A stretch of 22,777 bases of DNA from Pseudomonadota bacterium. Its GTDB lineage: Bacteria > Desulfobacterota > JAPLJL01. The notes beneath the pieces are model-generated. The model was not told the origin of the DNA and did no database searches. It saw only the letters and a program-made list of their open reading frames with translations. Position 1 is the first letter of the stretch; every line of letters begins with the position of its first letter. Made by a program: the position numbers and the translations under genes. Location: assembly GCA_026388615.1 (NCBI GenBank), contig JAPLJL010000015.1, forward strand, positions 1 to 22,777. Reading direction: 5' to 3'. Below, in pieces: positions 1-7,231 of the stretch.

Positions 1-857
1 CGCAGGCCCCGCGCCCAATTCAATAAATCCGCCGGCGGCCGAGGTTCCAGAATCCGGGCAAAAAGGTTGAGGGGAAGGGAACTGACTACCTCCCCGGCCT
101 GGACAACTTCCCTGCCGTTTGACTCGATGGCCTGAATGGACTTATGATCGTGGAAAATTTTTGTTACCGTCGAACCCGTGCGGATATTCTCCCTCCCGGC
201 CCGGTCGGCCAGGGCCTCGAAAATGGCCCCGATCCCTTTTTTAGGATAATAGAACGAACCGTCGAGGTGTTTGGTTTTGGCCCGGCGGCCGAAAAGAGCC
301 TCGGTCACGAACGTTCGGAGGTTCAGCCCCTGCAACCGCTTTCCCGCCACTTCCGCCGACAGCCGGTCCCAAGACGCTCCCCATAACTTTTCCGAGTAAT
401 CCTTCAGGAAAAGATCCGTAATTGTTTTCCCGTAGGCACGCAGGGCATATTGTTTGAAGCTTCCGTCCGGCTTTCCCGTCCCCAACCGGGAGCGCACCAA
501 TTCCAGGGCGGCCCCCATAAAGAAAAAAGGCCCGAGGTTCCTGACGAGGTTCAGGGGGGAAAGCGGGAAGTCGATGAATTTCCCTTGGTGATAGATGTGG
601 CTGGGGGCTGAGATTTCCAGGAGATCTTCCCCGAGAAGCCTCCGGAGCTCCGCAGTGACTTCCGGGTCCTGGTCATGCAGGCGATGCGCCCCGGAATCGA
701 AAAGAAACCCGTCCTTTTCCAGGGTGACGCAATTGCCTCCGATCCGGTCTCCGGCTTCATAAATGGTAAATGGGATCCCTTTTTTCCGGGCGTAATAGCC
801 CACCGCCAGGCCGGCCGGCCCCCCTCCCAGGATGGTGATGTGCGCGGGTTTACCCAT
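1..857 (-). CDS. FAD-dependent oxidoreductase, HemY/UDP-galactopyranose mutase-like (partial, 3' end beyond window)
   Basis: About 285 N-terminal residues are visible; the gene runs off the left edge. Residues 6-18 form a Rossmann dinucleotide-binding loop (ITILGGGPAGLAV), followed by an acidic residue after the second strand (IYEAGDRIGGN), the classic FAD-binding pattern. The segment DYSEKLWG and the later FYYPKKGIGAI resemble the COG1232 group, which includes protoporphyrinogen oxidases and UDP-galactopyranose-mutase-like flavoproteins that act on sugars or isoprenoids. The substrate cannot be decided from this fragment. The start is the ATG at 857, because the Rossmann fold begins right behind it; no clear ribosome binding site precedes it. 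A 364-bp repeat-filled gap separates it from the upstream acyl-CoA synthetase gene, so it may be transcribed separately. The family is fairly sure, the function is not. Confidence 0.8.
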   Translation of the reverse strand, partial: MGKPAHITILGGGPAGLAVGYYARKKGIPFTIYEAGDRIGGNCVTLEKDGFLFDSGAHRLHDQDPEVTAELRRLLGEDLLEISAPSHIYHQGKFIDFPLSPLNLVRNLGPFFFMGAALELVRSRLGTGKPDGSFKQYALRAYGKTITDLFLKDYSEKLWGASWDRLSAEVAGKRLQGLNLRTFVTEALFGRRAKTKHLDGSFYYPKKGIGAIFEALADRAGRENIRTGSTVTKIFHDHKSIQAIESNGREVVQAGEVVSSLPLNLFARILEPRPPADLLNWARGL

Positions 858-911
858 AAAACTGAAAAAGCAATTAAATCTGATCCTTCTTCATTCGTGT
901 GCGGAATTTTT

Positions 912-968
912 TGTAGTTTGCCGATTCATCGGCGGTTTTAAAAGAGCCCGATAAATCGGGCAACCACA
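912..968. repeat. Palindromic repeat, GTAGTTGCC/GGCAACTAC family (family A), copy 1
   Basis: Two half-palindromes face each other: a left half containing GCCGATTCATCGGC and a right half GCCCGATAAATCGGGC followed by AACCAC. The outer ends match the GTAGTT...AACTAC ends of the larger copy at 21101-21204. It can fold as two small hairpins or one long stem. It does not code for protein. Confidence 0.65.
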
Positions 969-986
969 AAGCATTCGAAAATAATA

Positions 987-1002
987 GTCGAGCAAGCTCG
1001 AC
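987..1002. repeat. Perfect palindrome GTCGAGC-AA-GCTCGAC
   Basis: Seven-base perfect arms flank a two-base spacer, followed by CACTACA. The form is that of a REP-like dispersed element. I found no second copy in the window, so membership of a repeat family is an inference from its shape and its repeat-rich surroundings. Confidence 0.5.
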
Positions 1003-1122
1003 CACTACATTTGCTGCGATTTTCGCAGGTTGTGGACTGCGGCTACCGCGATCTTTTTCGGCTATTTCGAGAAAGCTTCCTGATAGGATAAACGACCGCT
1101 ACACGCAACCTAAAACCATCTT

Positions 1123-1190
1123 GCAAGGCTTCCCTCGACTACAATGCCTCGGGATCTGATCGAAAAGCCTTGCCCTACGTCTTCGGTTTT
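1123..1190. repeat. Dispersed repeat with GCAAGGCTT/AAGCCTTGC arms (family F), copy 1
   Basis: Inverted 9-base arms lie at 1123-1131 and 1165-1173, then GCCCTACGT and CTTCGG. A related compact copy with the same order, AAAAGCCT-C-GCCCTACGT-GCCTTCGG, occurs at 14856-14898 downstream of the rluD-type gene. This marks it as a dispersed element, not unique sequence. Confidence 0.55.
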
Positions 1191-1192
1191 CA

Positions 1193-1220
1193 TTCGTCAA
1201 TCTACAATCGTAATTCGTCA
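1193..1220. repeat. Period-7 tandem array at the 3' end of the acyl-CoA synthetase gene
   Basis: Four units of seven bases run in one phase, the first and last being TTCGTCA and the inner two degenerate. The array stops one base before the stop codon (1222-1224). The unit TTCGTCA recurs at the tatD 3' end (14950-14956), and its complement TGACGAA occurs in the array inside prmC. Confidence 0.7.
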
Positions 1221-1221
1221 A

Positions 1222-2811
1222 TTATTTTTTGGTTCCCCGGGAGGATTGGCCGGCAATCAATTTTTTCCTGGAATGATACTGCTGGGTCAGGCTCAGGGCT
1301 TTCAGGGCCCGGTCGATGGTGATAAAGGTGGGGAAACCGGCGCTCAGGAAGGTCTGCTGGATTCGGTTCCGTTTTTCCTCTTCTACCACGGAAGGGATCA
1401 CTACCACTACGGGTTTTTTAACCTCATTATTCAGGGCATCGATGAAGGCGCTTACGGTATGGTCCACCAAACCCGGGGCGAAGTGCTCAGCGTAGATATA
1501 ATACTCCATGGTAAAAACCAGCATGATGATATCGCAGTCCGGGTCTTCCTCCAGGGCCCGGAAAACGTCGCCGTAGATAAAGAAATTGACATAGGAGGTT
1601 GCCATGTCGATCGGGTTTTTGACGCTGGTCCCGGGGGCGTCGAAGGCCGTCCGGAGCTTGGCGGTGGTTTCCGGGGAAAGCTCCGGCATCTCGAACCCCC
1701 AGTCCGCGGTCCGGTCGGTGTAGTTGACCGAAACCCCACCGCTCATACAGACCATCATCAGCCGCCGGCCGGTAAAGGCCGGAAGGCGGTTGACCGTCAT
1801 GGCGGTCTCGACCAGTTCCTCGAGGCTTCCGGCCTGAAGGGCGCCGGCCTGTTTGAAGACCGCCTCCCAGGTCTGCCGTTTCCCGCCCATCGCCCCGGTA
1901 TGCGAGGCCGCCGCCCGCACCCCGACTTCGGCGAGCCCGCCCTTGAGCACGATCACCGGCTTCTTCCGCCCGGCCCGGACCAAGGCCCGGGCCAGGGAAG
2001 CCCCGTTCCGGGTCCCCTCGATGTAAACCAGGATGATCCCGGTGGCGGGATCCTCGGCGAAATAATCGAGCAGCTCATGCGAGCTCAGGTCCGTCTCGTT
2101 CCCGTAGCTCACCACCTTCTGAAATTTCAGTCCGCAGCGCTGGCCCAGGAAAATCCCGCTGAAGGCCAGTCCCCCGCTCTGGGAAAGAAAGCTGATATTT
2201 CCCTGGCCCTCCCACTTAGGCAGATCGGGCCGGAAGCCCAGGCCCTGGGCCGGATAGTAGATCCCCATGCAGTTGGGGCCGATGAGCCGGAGCCCGCTTT
2301 TCCGGGCGATCTCCAGGATCTTCTCCTCGAGCTCCATCCCGGAATCCTCCCCCGTCTCACTGAAACCGGAGGTGAAAATCGCGGCCGAGCGCACCCCCTT
2401 CTCTCCGCACTCCGAGATGATCTCAGGCAGGAACTTGGCGGGGACGGAAATAACCACGTGATCCACCGGCCCCGGGATCTCCCGGATCGTCCGGTAGGTC
2501 GGATAATCCTTGACCTGCTCGCCCCCGGAGGGATTGACCGCGTAAATCGGGCCGGCGAAACCCAGGGCCCGGTTGGCGTCGGCGAACATCACCCCGGCGT
2601 TGTTCATGCGGTTGGAAACCCCTACCACCGCCAGTGCCCGGGGGTGAAAGATCCGGTCCAGCGCGGAAAAATCCATCTTAGGATTTCCCGGGTCAAACTT
2701 CTGGGGTAAATTCGGAGCTGGGCGCGGTTTCTTCCCCCCCCCGGAAGAGCGGGGTTTGCGGCCGGCCGAAGGATCAGATTTTATTTTCTGTGTTTTCCTG
2801 GGTTTGCTCAT
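1222..2811 (-). CDS. ADP-forming acyl-CoA (acetyl-CoA) synthetase, alpha-subunit-like
   Basis: NDP-forming acyl-CoA synthetases convert acyl-CoA, ADP and phosphate to acid, CoA and ATP; the alpha subunit binds CoA and carries a phospho-histidine. A CoA-binding Rossmann domain starts at MDFSALDRIFHPRALAVVGVS, followed by IGPNCMGI and FLSQSGGL, and the catalytic histidine lies in AASHTGAMGG. The ATG at 2811 gives a Lys/Arg/Pro-rich N-terminal extension of about 45 residues whose reading frame overlaps the end of the PilZ gene. A TTG at 2823 and an internal ATG at 2676 are alternatives. The internal start puts the histidine near residue 259, close to the position in the paralogue at 19659-21059. 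Ribosome binding sites are weak for all three. No ATP-grasp beta subunit is encoded in the window, so the partner must lie elsewhere. Family is confident; the acyl substrate is unknown. Confidence 0.88.
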   Translation of the reverse strand: MSKPRKTQKIKSDPSAGRKPRSSGGGKKPRPAPNLPQKFDPGNPKMDFSALDRIFHPRALAVVGVSNRMNNAGVMFADANRALGFAGPIYAVNPSGGEQVKDYPTYRTIREIPGPVDHVVISVPAKFLPEIISECGEKGVRSAAIFTSGFSETGEDSGMELEEKILEIARKSGLRLIGPNCMGIYYPAQGLGFRPDLPKWEGQGNISFLSQSGGLAFSGIFLGQRCGLKFQKVVSYGNETDLSSHELLDYFAEDPATGIILVYIEGTRNGASLARALVRAGRKKPVIVLKGGLAEVGVRAAASHTGAMGGKRQTWEAVFKQAGALQAGSLEELVETAMTVNRLPAFTGRRLMMVCMSGGVSVNYTDRTADWGFEMPELSPETTAKLRTAFDAPGTSVKNPIDMATSYVNFFIYGDVFRALEEDPDCDIIMLVFTMEYYIYAEHFAPGLVDHTVSAFIDALNNEVKKPVVVVIPSVVEEEKRNRIQQTFLSAGFPTFITIDRALKALSLTQQYHSRKKLIAGQSSRGTKK

Positions 2812-3529
2812 GTATTTGCTCAATGTAACGGCGAAGCTTTTCCTCTCCGTCTCCGATGAATTCGATAAAATGAACCCCGCTCCCGGGCACCCGGTCCCCG
2901 TCGATCATGTCCACCTTTTCCTGGGAAACGATGTGCACCACCTCGGCCACCGCTTTTATTTCCTGTTCGGTGCCGGGAAGCTTGAAGACCACCTCGAGCT
3001 TGGTCCGGAGGGGGAGATCGGTCCGGCCCCGGATGAACATTCCCCCGTAGCTGATATTTTCCGAGTATTCCCGCTCCAGGGCTTTACCGGTCCTGAACTT
3101 GACTGTGAGCCGGACGGGCAGCCGCTGTTCGCGGCGCATTCCCACCAGTCGGGAAAACCGGCCTTCCACTTCGTTCAGAGCGTGATCGAGATTGTAATTG
3201 CCGGTAAATTTCACATCGGAGGTCATCTCGAATTTTTTCAGCACCGCCTCTTTTTCCTGCCTGCCGAAATTCTCGAGTTCGATGATCTCCATTCGCAATT
3301 CCTGGATCCAACCAGCGAACCATTTGATCATGCTCGGCACGAAGTGCTCATAACTGAATCGGAAAACCACGCCCACGCTGTTTCCCCCGATCCAGCTGAA
3401 GATGTGGAGTTGGGGAAGCTCCTCCTGCTTAAAACGGGTGCGGGCGGTTTTCAGGAACGACTTGATCTGCGGGAAAACCCGGGAAGCGAAAGGAATGATA
3501 AATGCGATCTCAAAAAATTCCCTGGCCAT
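2774..3529 (-). CDS. PilZ domain protein (probable cyclic-di-GMP receptor)
   Basis: A 251-residue cytosolic protein. The C-terminal half is a PilZ domain: the RxxxR motif (R132-R136, in MRREQRLPVR) and the N/DxSxxG motif (N158, S160, G163, in ENISYGGMF) are both intact, so cyclic-di-GMP binding is likely. The first 125 residues (rich in aromatic and Glu/Lys residues, with WIGGNSVGVVF) form a domain I do not recognise, and no membrane segment is obvious. PilZ proteins of this architecture occur in Desulfobacterota and Myxococcota and act on motility, adhesion or secretion. The 3' end overlaps the frame of the acyl-CoA synthetase, suggesting co-transcription, but the functional link is unclear. 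The ATG at 3529 lacks a strong ribosome binding site. Confidence 0.88.
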   Translation of the reverse strand: MAREFFEIAFIIPFASRVFPQIKSFLKTARTRFKQEELPQLHIFSWIGGNSVGVVFRFSYEHFVPSMIKWFAGWIQELRMEIIELENFGRQEKEAVLKKFEMTSDVKFTGNYNLDHALNEVEGRFSRLVGMRREQRLPVRLTVKFRTGKALEREYSENISYGGMFIRGRTDLPLRTKLEVVFKLPGTEQEIKAVAEVVHIVSQEKVDMIDGDRVPGSGVHFIEFIGDGEEKLRRYIEQIHEQTQENTENKI

Positions 3530-3592
3530 AACGATTCAAATCTATATCAGTTGAGTGCCCCTGTTCATAAATTCGCCAACATATAATCGCTA

Positions 3593-3667
3593 CGTCATTG
3601 CGAGCGAGCCAAGCGAGCGAAGCAATCTCAAAAGAGGGATTGCTTCGGCTTCGCCTCGCAATGACAC
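3593..3667. repeat. Palindromic dispersed element, TCATTGCGAG family
   Basis: Two long imperfect inverted arms (3593-3629 and 3637-3667) begin CGTCATTGCGAG and end CGCAATGACAC, with GAAGCAATC/GATTGCTTC near a short A-rich centre. It would fold into one long hairpin. Elements of this type are common between genes in many uncultured bacterial genomes. It fills most of the hisI-PilZ gap and could act as a transcript end or 3' stabiliser, which is inference. Confidence 0.8.
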
Positions 3668-3669
3668 AT

Positions 3670-3990
3670 TTACGTTTCCAGCCTCCGATAAAAGCAGGTC
3701 CGGTTCCCGGTGTGGCAGGTCGGGCCCGCCGGTTCAGCTTTGACCAGGATGCAGTCCCCGTCGCAATCGTAATAAACCTCTTTCACCCTGAGCACATTGC
3801 CCGATTCCTCACCTTTTTTCCAAAGCTTATTCCGCGAGCGGCTGTAGAAGGTGGCGAAACCGGTGGTCAGGGTAAGCCCCAGGGATTCATTATTCATATA
3901 AGCGACCATTAAGACCGCTCCATCCTTAATATCCTGGACCACGGCTGGCACCAGCCCCTTTTCATCGAACTTTATTTGAGGAAATTCCAT
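3670..3990 (-). CDS. hisI: Phosphoribosyl-AMP cyclohydrolase
   Basis: It catalyses the third step of histidine synthesis, opening the purine ring of phosphoribosyl-AMP. The 106-residue length fits the single-domain enzyme, with no fused HisE pyrophosphohydrolase. Metal sites are visible: the DCDGDC motif (D75, D77, D79, C76) and GPTCHTGNRTCFYR (C92, H93, C99). FYSRSRNKLWKKGEESGN is the family signature near residue 48. A GAGGTG ribosome binding site lies eight bases before the ATG. In related genomes hisF normally sits between hisA and hisI; here that position is a 223-bp spacer with octad arrays. HisE is also absent from the window. Confidence 0.96.
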   Translation of the reverse strand: MEFPQIKFDEKGLVPAVVQDIKDGAVLMVAYMNNESLGLTLTTGFATFYSRSRNKLWKKGEESGNVLRVKEVYYDCDGDCILVKAEPAGPTCHTGNRTCFYRRLET

Positions 3991-4049
3991 AACTTACACC
4001 TCACAATCCCACATCTTGTGGATAAAGCTGTTTATAAACACAATATATA

Positions 4050-4081
4050 GGTTCCTAGGGTTCCAGGGGCCAAGGGGAAAG
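4050..4081. repeat. Period-8 tandem array between hisA and hisI (left arm)
   Basis: Four units of eight bases of the type GGGTTCCA run in a single phase. It is roughly the reverse complement of the octad array at 4184-4207, so the two arms could pair in the hisA-hisI spacer. The sequence between them is AT-rich and holds no gene. Confidence 0.65.
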
Positions 4082-4183
4082 AAACATTTTTAACTTCTGA
4101 AATCATCTTATTTTTTTAGGGGGTTCGATGACTTTGATTGGATTGTTTAAAAACTCTTTTTCCAACCCCTATTCGCATTTCCA

Positions 4184-4207
4184 CTGGAACCCTCGAACCC
4201 TTGAACC
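4184..4207. repeat. Period-8 tandem array at the hisA 3' end (right arm)
   Basis: Three units, CTGGAACC, CTCGAACC and CTTGAACC, keep exact 8-base spacing and end six bases before the hisA stop codon. On the transcribed strand this reads GGTTCAAG-type units directly after the gene. Confidence 0.75.
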
Positions 4208-4213
4208 CCTTTC

Positions 4214-4936
4214 CTATCTTGCCGCCTGAATCGCTTCCTTTAAATTAATTGTCCCCTCATAAAGAGCCTTACCGATAATTAATCCGAAAATGCCAAGGTT
4301 TTCAAGACCTTTTATGTTCCGAACATGTTCAGCCCTGGAAATCCCTCCGGCCACGATCACTTTCATCCCGATAGCTTCGGCGAATTTTTGATAGGTCCCG
4401 AGATCAGGCCCTTCCAGGGTCCCGTCCCGATTGATGTCGGTAAAAATAATCAGGCTCCCGCCCCACGACTTCACTTTCCGGGCCAGGTCCCAGGCATAAA
4501 CCTCGGTTCCTTCCTGCCAGCCCTCAACCTTGACCTTGCCTCCGGAGGCGTCGATTCCCACCGCCACCCGCCCGGGAAAAGCCCCGTTGATTTCCTGGAA
4601 GCGCTCGGGATACTTGAAAACCACCGTCCCCAGGATTAGCCGGTCGATGCCGGCCTCGAGGTAAATCCGGGCATCCTCTCTGGTGCGGATTCCACCCCCG
4701 ACCTGGATCGGAATCCGGACCCCCTTCCGGATCCGCAGGATCTGCTCCCGGTTCTCCGGTCTTCCCAACCGGGCTCCGTCCAGGTCTACCAGGTGGAGAT
4801 ATTCCGCCCCTTCCCCTTCCCATTTCTTGGCCAGGGTCAGGGGATCCTCGGCATAAACCTTCTGCTTGGTAAAATCACCCTGGTAAAGCCGGACCCCTTT
4901 TCCACCCTGGATGTCAACGGCAGGAAAAACAATCAT
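4214..4936 (-). CDS. hisA: ProFAR isomerase (phosphoribosylformimino-AICAR ribotide isomerase)
   Basis: A 240-residue (beta/alpha)8 barrel that isomerises ProFAR to PRFAR in histidine synthesis. The N-terminal strand MIVFPAVDIQGGKGVRL carries the catalytic aspartate at position 8. The second acid lies in AVGIDASGG, followed by a Trp in VEGWQEG. The phosphate-binding loops VGGGIRT and VIVAGGIS are present. The ATG at 4936 is preferred over the TTG two codons upstream, because the barrel starts at MIVFPAVD and a TGAGG ribosome binding site sits about nine bases before it. The gene lies in a his cluster but is bracketed on both sides by 8-base-period arrays. The PRFAR-consuming HisF/HisH pair, usually adjacent, is missing from the window. 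Confidence 0.96.
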   Translation of the reverse strand: MIVFPAVDIQGGKGVRLYQGDFTKQKVYAEDPLTLAKKWEGEGAEYLHLVDLDGARLGRPENREQILRIRKGVRIPIQVGGGIRTREDARIYLEAGIDRLILGTVVFKYPERFQEINGAFPGRVAVGIDASGGKVKVEGWQEGTEVYAWDLARKVKSWGGSLIIFTDINRDGTLEGPDLGTYQKFAEAIGMKVIVAGGISRAEHVRNIKGLENLGIFGLIIGKALYEGTINLKEAIQAAR

Positions 4937-4949
4937 CGGCAAAGCCTCA

Positions 4950-4981
4950 GGGTTCGAGGATTCAAGGGTTCAAGGGTTATA
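4950..4981. repeat. Period-8 tandem array just upstream of hisA
   Basis: Four octads (GGGTTCGA, GGATTCAA, GGGTTCAA, GGGTTATA) in one phase lie 14-45 bases upstream of the hisA ATG. They are roughly the reverse complement of the array at 5034-5065 next to the hisB stop, so the hisB-hisA spacer can fold as a long imperfect hairpin. Confidence 0.75.
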
Positions 4982-5033
4982 AGAATTGGAAAAACGTTTC
5001 GTCTTTTGCTGCTTTGCATTTTCCTCTCCATTC

Positions 5034-5065
5034 GGACCCTCGACCCCTGGAACCCTAGAACCCTT
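5034..5065. repeat. Period-8 tandem array abutting the hisB stop codon
   Basis: Four octads (GGACCCTC, GACCCCTG, GAACCCTA, GAACCCTT) run in phase and end exactly at the base before the hisB stop codon (5066-5068). It is the inverted partner of the array at 4950-4981. Confidence 0.78.
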
Positions 5066-5677
5066 CTAAATGATTCCTTTGGTCGACAAAACTCCCTGGA
5101 TCCGGGGATTGATCCGGGTGGCTTCCATCATGGACCGGGCGAAGGCCTTAAAGGCGGCCTCGGCGATGTGATGGGGATCGCTCCCGTAATGCAGGTTGAC
5201 ATGGAGATTGGCCGAGAGCTTCTGGGCGATCGCGGAGAAAAATATCTCCAGGAGATTGAGATCGAACTCCCCGGCCTTGGCGCTGTAACGGTCGGGGCCG
5301 CCTTCTCCCCGGCCGAACAGGTTGATCACCAGGTAAGGCCGCCCGCCGAGATCCACCGCCACCGAAACCAGGGCCTCATCCATCGGCACCGTGGCCTCCC
5401 CGTAGCGGGAAACGCCTTCCCGGCCGCCCAAGGCCTGCGAGATGGCTTCCCCCAGAGTGATCCCAACGTCCTCGACCGTATGATGGTAATCAACCTCTAC
5501 GTCTCCGCTCGCCTCCACCTTGATGTCCATCAGGCTGTGCCGCCCGAAAAGTTCCAGCATGTGGTTAAAGAAAGGGATGGGGGTTTTTATCTGGTAATCC
5601 CCCTTGCCGTCAAGGTTTACCGTCACCCTGATCGCGGTCTCCCTGGTTTTTCTCTCCTTTTCACCCCGGCGCTCCAT
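5066..5677 (-). CDS. hisB: Imidazoleglycerol-phosphate dehydratase
   Basis: A 203-residue monofunctional dehydratase (no fused histidinol phosphatase) that makes imidazole-acetol phosphate. The two-fold repeated metal-binding histidine motifs are present: FFNHMLELFGRHS near residue 36 and YHHTVEDVGITLG near residue 70, then DEALVSVAVDLGGRPYL and HYGSDPHHIAEAAFKAFAR near the C-terminus. A purine-rich AAAGGGGG stands just upstream of the ATG. It lies between hisD and hisA, in the standard relative order. hisC and hisH, which usually separate these genes, are replaced by repeat-filled spacers. Confidence 0.96.
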   Translation of the reverse strand: MERRGEKERKTRETAIRVTVNLDGKGDYQIKTPIPFFNHMLELFGRHSLMDIKVEASGDVEVDYHHTVEDVGITLGEAISQALGGREGVSRYGEATVPMDEALVSVAVDLGGRPYLVINLFGRGEGGPDRYSAKAGEFDLNLLEIFFSAIAQKLSANLHVNLHYGSDPHHIAEAAFKAFARSMMEATRINPRIQGVLSTKGII

Positions 5678-5698
5678 AGCTACCCCCTTTTAAAATCA

Positions 5699-5880
5699 AA
5701 TTCCAATTACCAAGCTCCCATCACCAAACAACTGGAAATGACTAATTGCCAATTTCTAATGTCTAATTAAACCCCAAACCCCAAATCCCAATTTCCAATG
5801 ACCAACTCAGATAATTAGAAATTCGACATTAGCCATTGATTAGACATTAGTCATTAGAAATTAGAAATTCACATTTGATT
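5699..5880. repeat. Long period-7 array filling the hisD-hisB spacer (about 26 heptads)
   Basis: Reading from 5699 in steps of seven gives 26 consecutive units to 5880 without losing phase. Unit sequence drifts: ATTACCA-type, then TCTAATT-type, AAACCCC-type, AATTTCC-type and finally ATTAGAA-type. The TCTAATG/TCTAATT part and the ATTAGAC/ATTAGAA part are reverse complements, so the spacer can fold back on itself. The array meets the hisD stop codon (5879-5881). The 20 bases between 5678 and 5698 hold the hisB ribosome binding region. Confidence 0.8.
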
Positions 5881-7165
5881 ATGACTTCATCCTTATTTCT
5901 ACCGCGCGGGCGTGCCACTCCAATCCTTCCAGCCGGGCGAGCTTGATCACGGTCGGGCCCAGTTTTTTCATTCCCTTATCCGCGACCTTGATCACGCTGG
6001 CCCGCCGGTAAAAATCCTCCACCCCCAGGGGCGAGAGAAAGCGCGCGCTCCCTCCGGTCGGGAGGATGTGGCTGGGACCGGCGAGGTAATCCCCGAAAGC
6101 CACGGCCGAGGAAAGCCCCAGGAAGATGGCGCCGGCCCGGCGGACCGACCGAAGCTGTTTTTCCGGGTCCCGGACCACCAGCACCAGGTGCTCCGGCGCC
6201 CAGCGGTTGGCCAGGGCCAGAGCCTCTTTCAGGTTGGCCGCCAGGATCAGGGCCCCGTTCAGTTTCCAGGAGCGGGCCGCGGTGGAATCCGGGCCGGAGG
6301 CCCGCGCCTCCGCCTGGATCATTTTTTCGACCCGGAGAAGTTCGGCTTCCGAGGTGGAGATCAGGACCGCGACGGCATCTTCATCATGCTCGGCCTGGGC
6401 CAGGAGTTCGGCCGCGATTACTTCCGCCCGGTCTCTGCCGTCGGAGACGATCAAGACCTCGCTCGGACCGGCGATGGAATCAATCCCCACCTCGCCGAAG
6501 ACCAGCCGCTTGGCGGTGGCCACGAAGACATTGCCCGGGCCGACGATCTTGTCCACCCGGGGCACGGTTTCCGTCCCGAACGCCAGGGCCGCGACCGCCT
6601 GGGCCCCCCCGATCCCGAAAAGCCGGTCGGCTCCGGCGATTTTCGCCGCCGCCAGGACATAACGGTTGACCCCGTCCTTTTTCCGGGGGGTGGCCACGAT
6701 GATCTCCTCCACCCCCGCCACTTTGGCGGGGATCACGGACATGAGCACCGTGGAAGGATACCCGTATCGTCCTCCCGGCACGTAAACCCCCACCCGCTCC
6801 AGCGGGAGATAGCGTGAAGCGCTCAGAACCCCTTCCGAGACTAAAAAATATCCCCGGGGGTCGGCCTTCCGATGAAAGTTCCGGATCCGGTCCGCCGCCT
6901 TCGAGAGCGCCCGTCGTTCGGAAAGGGTAAGCGATTTATAAGCCCGGTCCCATTGGGTCCGGGGCACCTCGAGGCCTTTCGCCTTCAATTTCAAACCGTC
7001 GAACCGGACGATATTCTTCAGCAGTCCCCGGTCGCCTTCTTTCCGGACCGAATTGATTATCCGGCGGACGGAAGTTTCCACCTGTCCGGCGCGGATCTGG
7101 CGGCGGGCCAACCGGCGTTCGAATTCCCGTTCAAAACTCTGGTCTTTTGTGTTTAATCTCCGCAT
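5879..7165 (-). CDS. hisD: Histidinol dehydrogenase
   Basis: A 428-residue zinc enzyme, full length for the family, that performs the last two oxidations of L-histidinol to L-histidine with NAD. Visible marks are VYVPGGRYGYPSTVLM (residues 127-142), FGIGGAQAVAALAFGT (183-198), VGPGNVFVATAK, AGPSEVLIV, the zinc ligand region QAEHDEDA (Q257, H260), the catalytic pair E325-H326 in WAPEHL, D359 with AGPSHILPTGG, and H418 in EWHARA. The ATG at 7165 has only a weak ribosome binding site. It directly follows murA with a 56-bp gap. In the related order murA-hisG-hisD, hisG would be in that gap but is absent. Confidence 0.97.
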   Translation of the reverse strand: MRRLNTKDQSFEREFERRLARRQIRAGQVETSVRRIINSVRKEGDRGLLKNIVRFDGLKLKAKGLEVPRTQWDRAYKSLTLSERRALSKAADRIRNFHRKADPRGYFLVSEGVLSASRYLPLERVGVYVPGGRYGYPSTVLMSVIPAKVAGVEEIIVATPRKKDGVNRYVLAAAKIAGADRLFGIGGAQAVAALAFGTETVPRVDKIVGPGNVFVATAKRLVFGEVGIDSIAGPSEVLIVSDGRDRAEVIAAELLAQAEHDEDAVAVLISTSEAELLRVEKMIQAEARASGPDSTAARSWKLNGALILAANLKEALALANRWAPEHLVLVVRDPEKQLRSVRRAGAIFLGLSSAVAFGDYLAGPSHILPTGGSARFLSPLGVEDFYRRASVIKVADKGMKKLGPTVIKLARLEGLEWHARAVEIRMKS

Positions 7166-7189
7166 CTTTAAATGAGTGGTTCTTTCATT

Positions 7190-7231
7190 AATTTTGATTT
7201 TTGCATTTTGATTTTTGATATTTAATCTTTC
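7190..7231. repeat. Period-7 T-rich array crossing the murA stop codon
   Basis: Units AATTTTG, ATTTTTG, CATTTTG, ATTTTTG, ATATTTA and ATCTTTC run in one phase from 7190 to 7231. The murA stop (7222-7224) and its last two or three codons lie inside this phase. On the murA strand the repeat reads as A-rich CAAAAAT-type units straight after the gene. Confidence 0.7.

Larger units (their letters stand above)
858..1221. other. 364-bp intergenic region filled with dispersed repeats
   Basis: I find no credible gene on either strand. The stretch holds a chain of short palindromic elements (912-968, 987-1002, a hairpin at 1014-1028, a bipartite element at 1123-1190) and a heptad array ending at the stop codon of the acyl-CoA synthetase gene. 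No convincing promoter for the flavoprotein gene is visible. The region looks like an accumulation site for dispersed repeats. Confidence 0.7.

Noticed and set aside
1144..2709. Long plus-strand open frame of 521 codons
   Set aside because: It lies antisense to the acyl-CoA synthetase and its protein is rich in Gly, Pro, His and Arg with no domain; it is the mirror of GC-rich codon bias.
5699..5880. CRISPR array
   Set aside because: Units are 7 bases long with no spacers and no cas genes are nearby.
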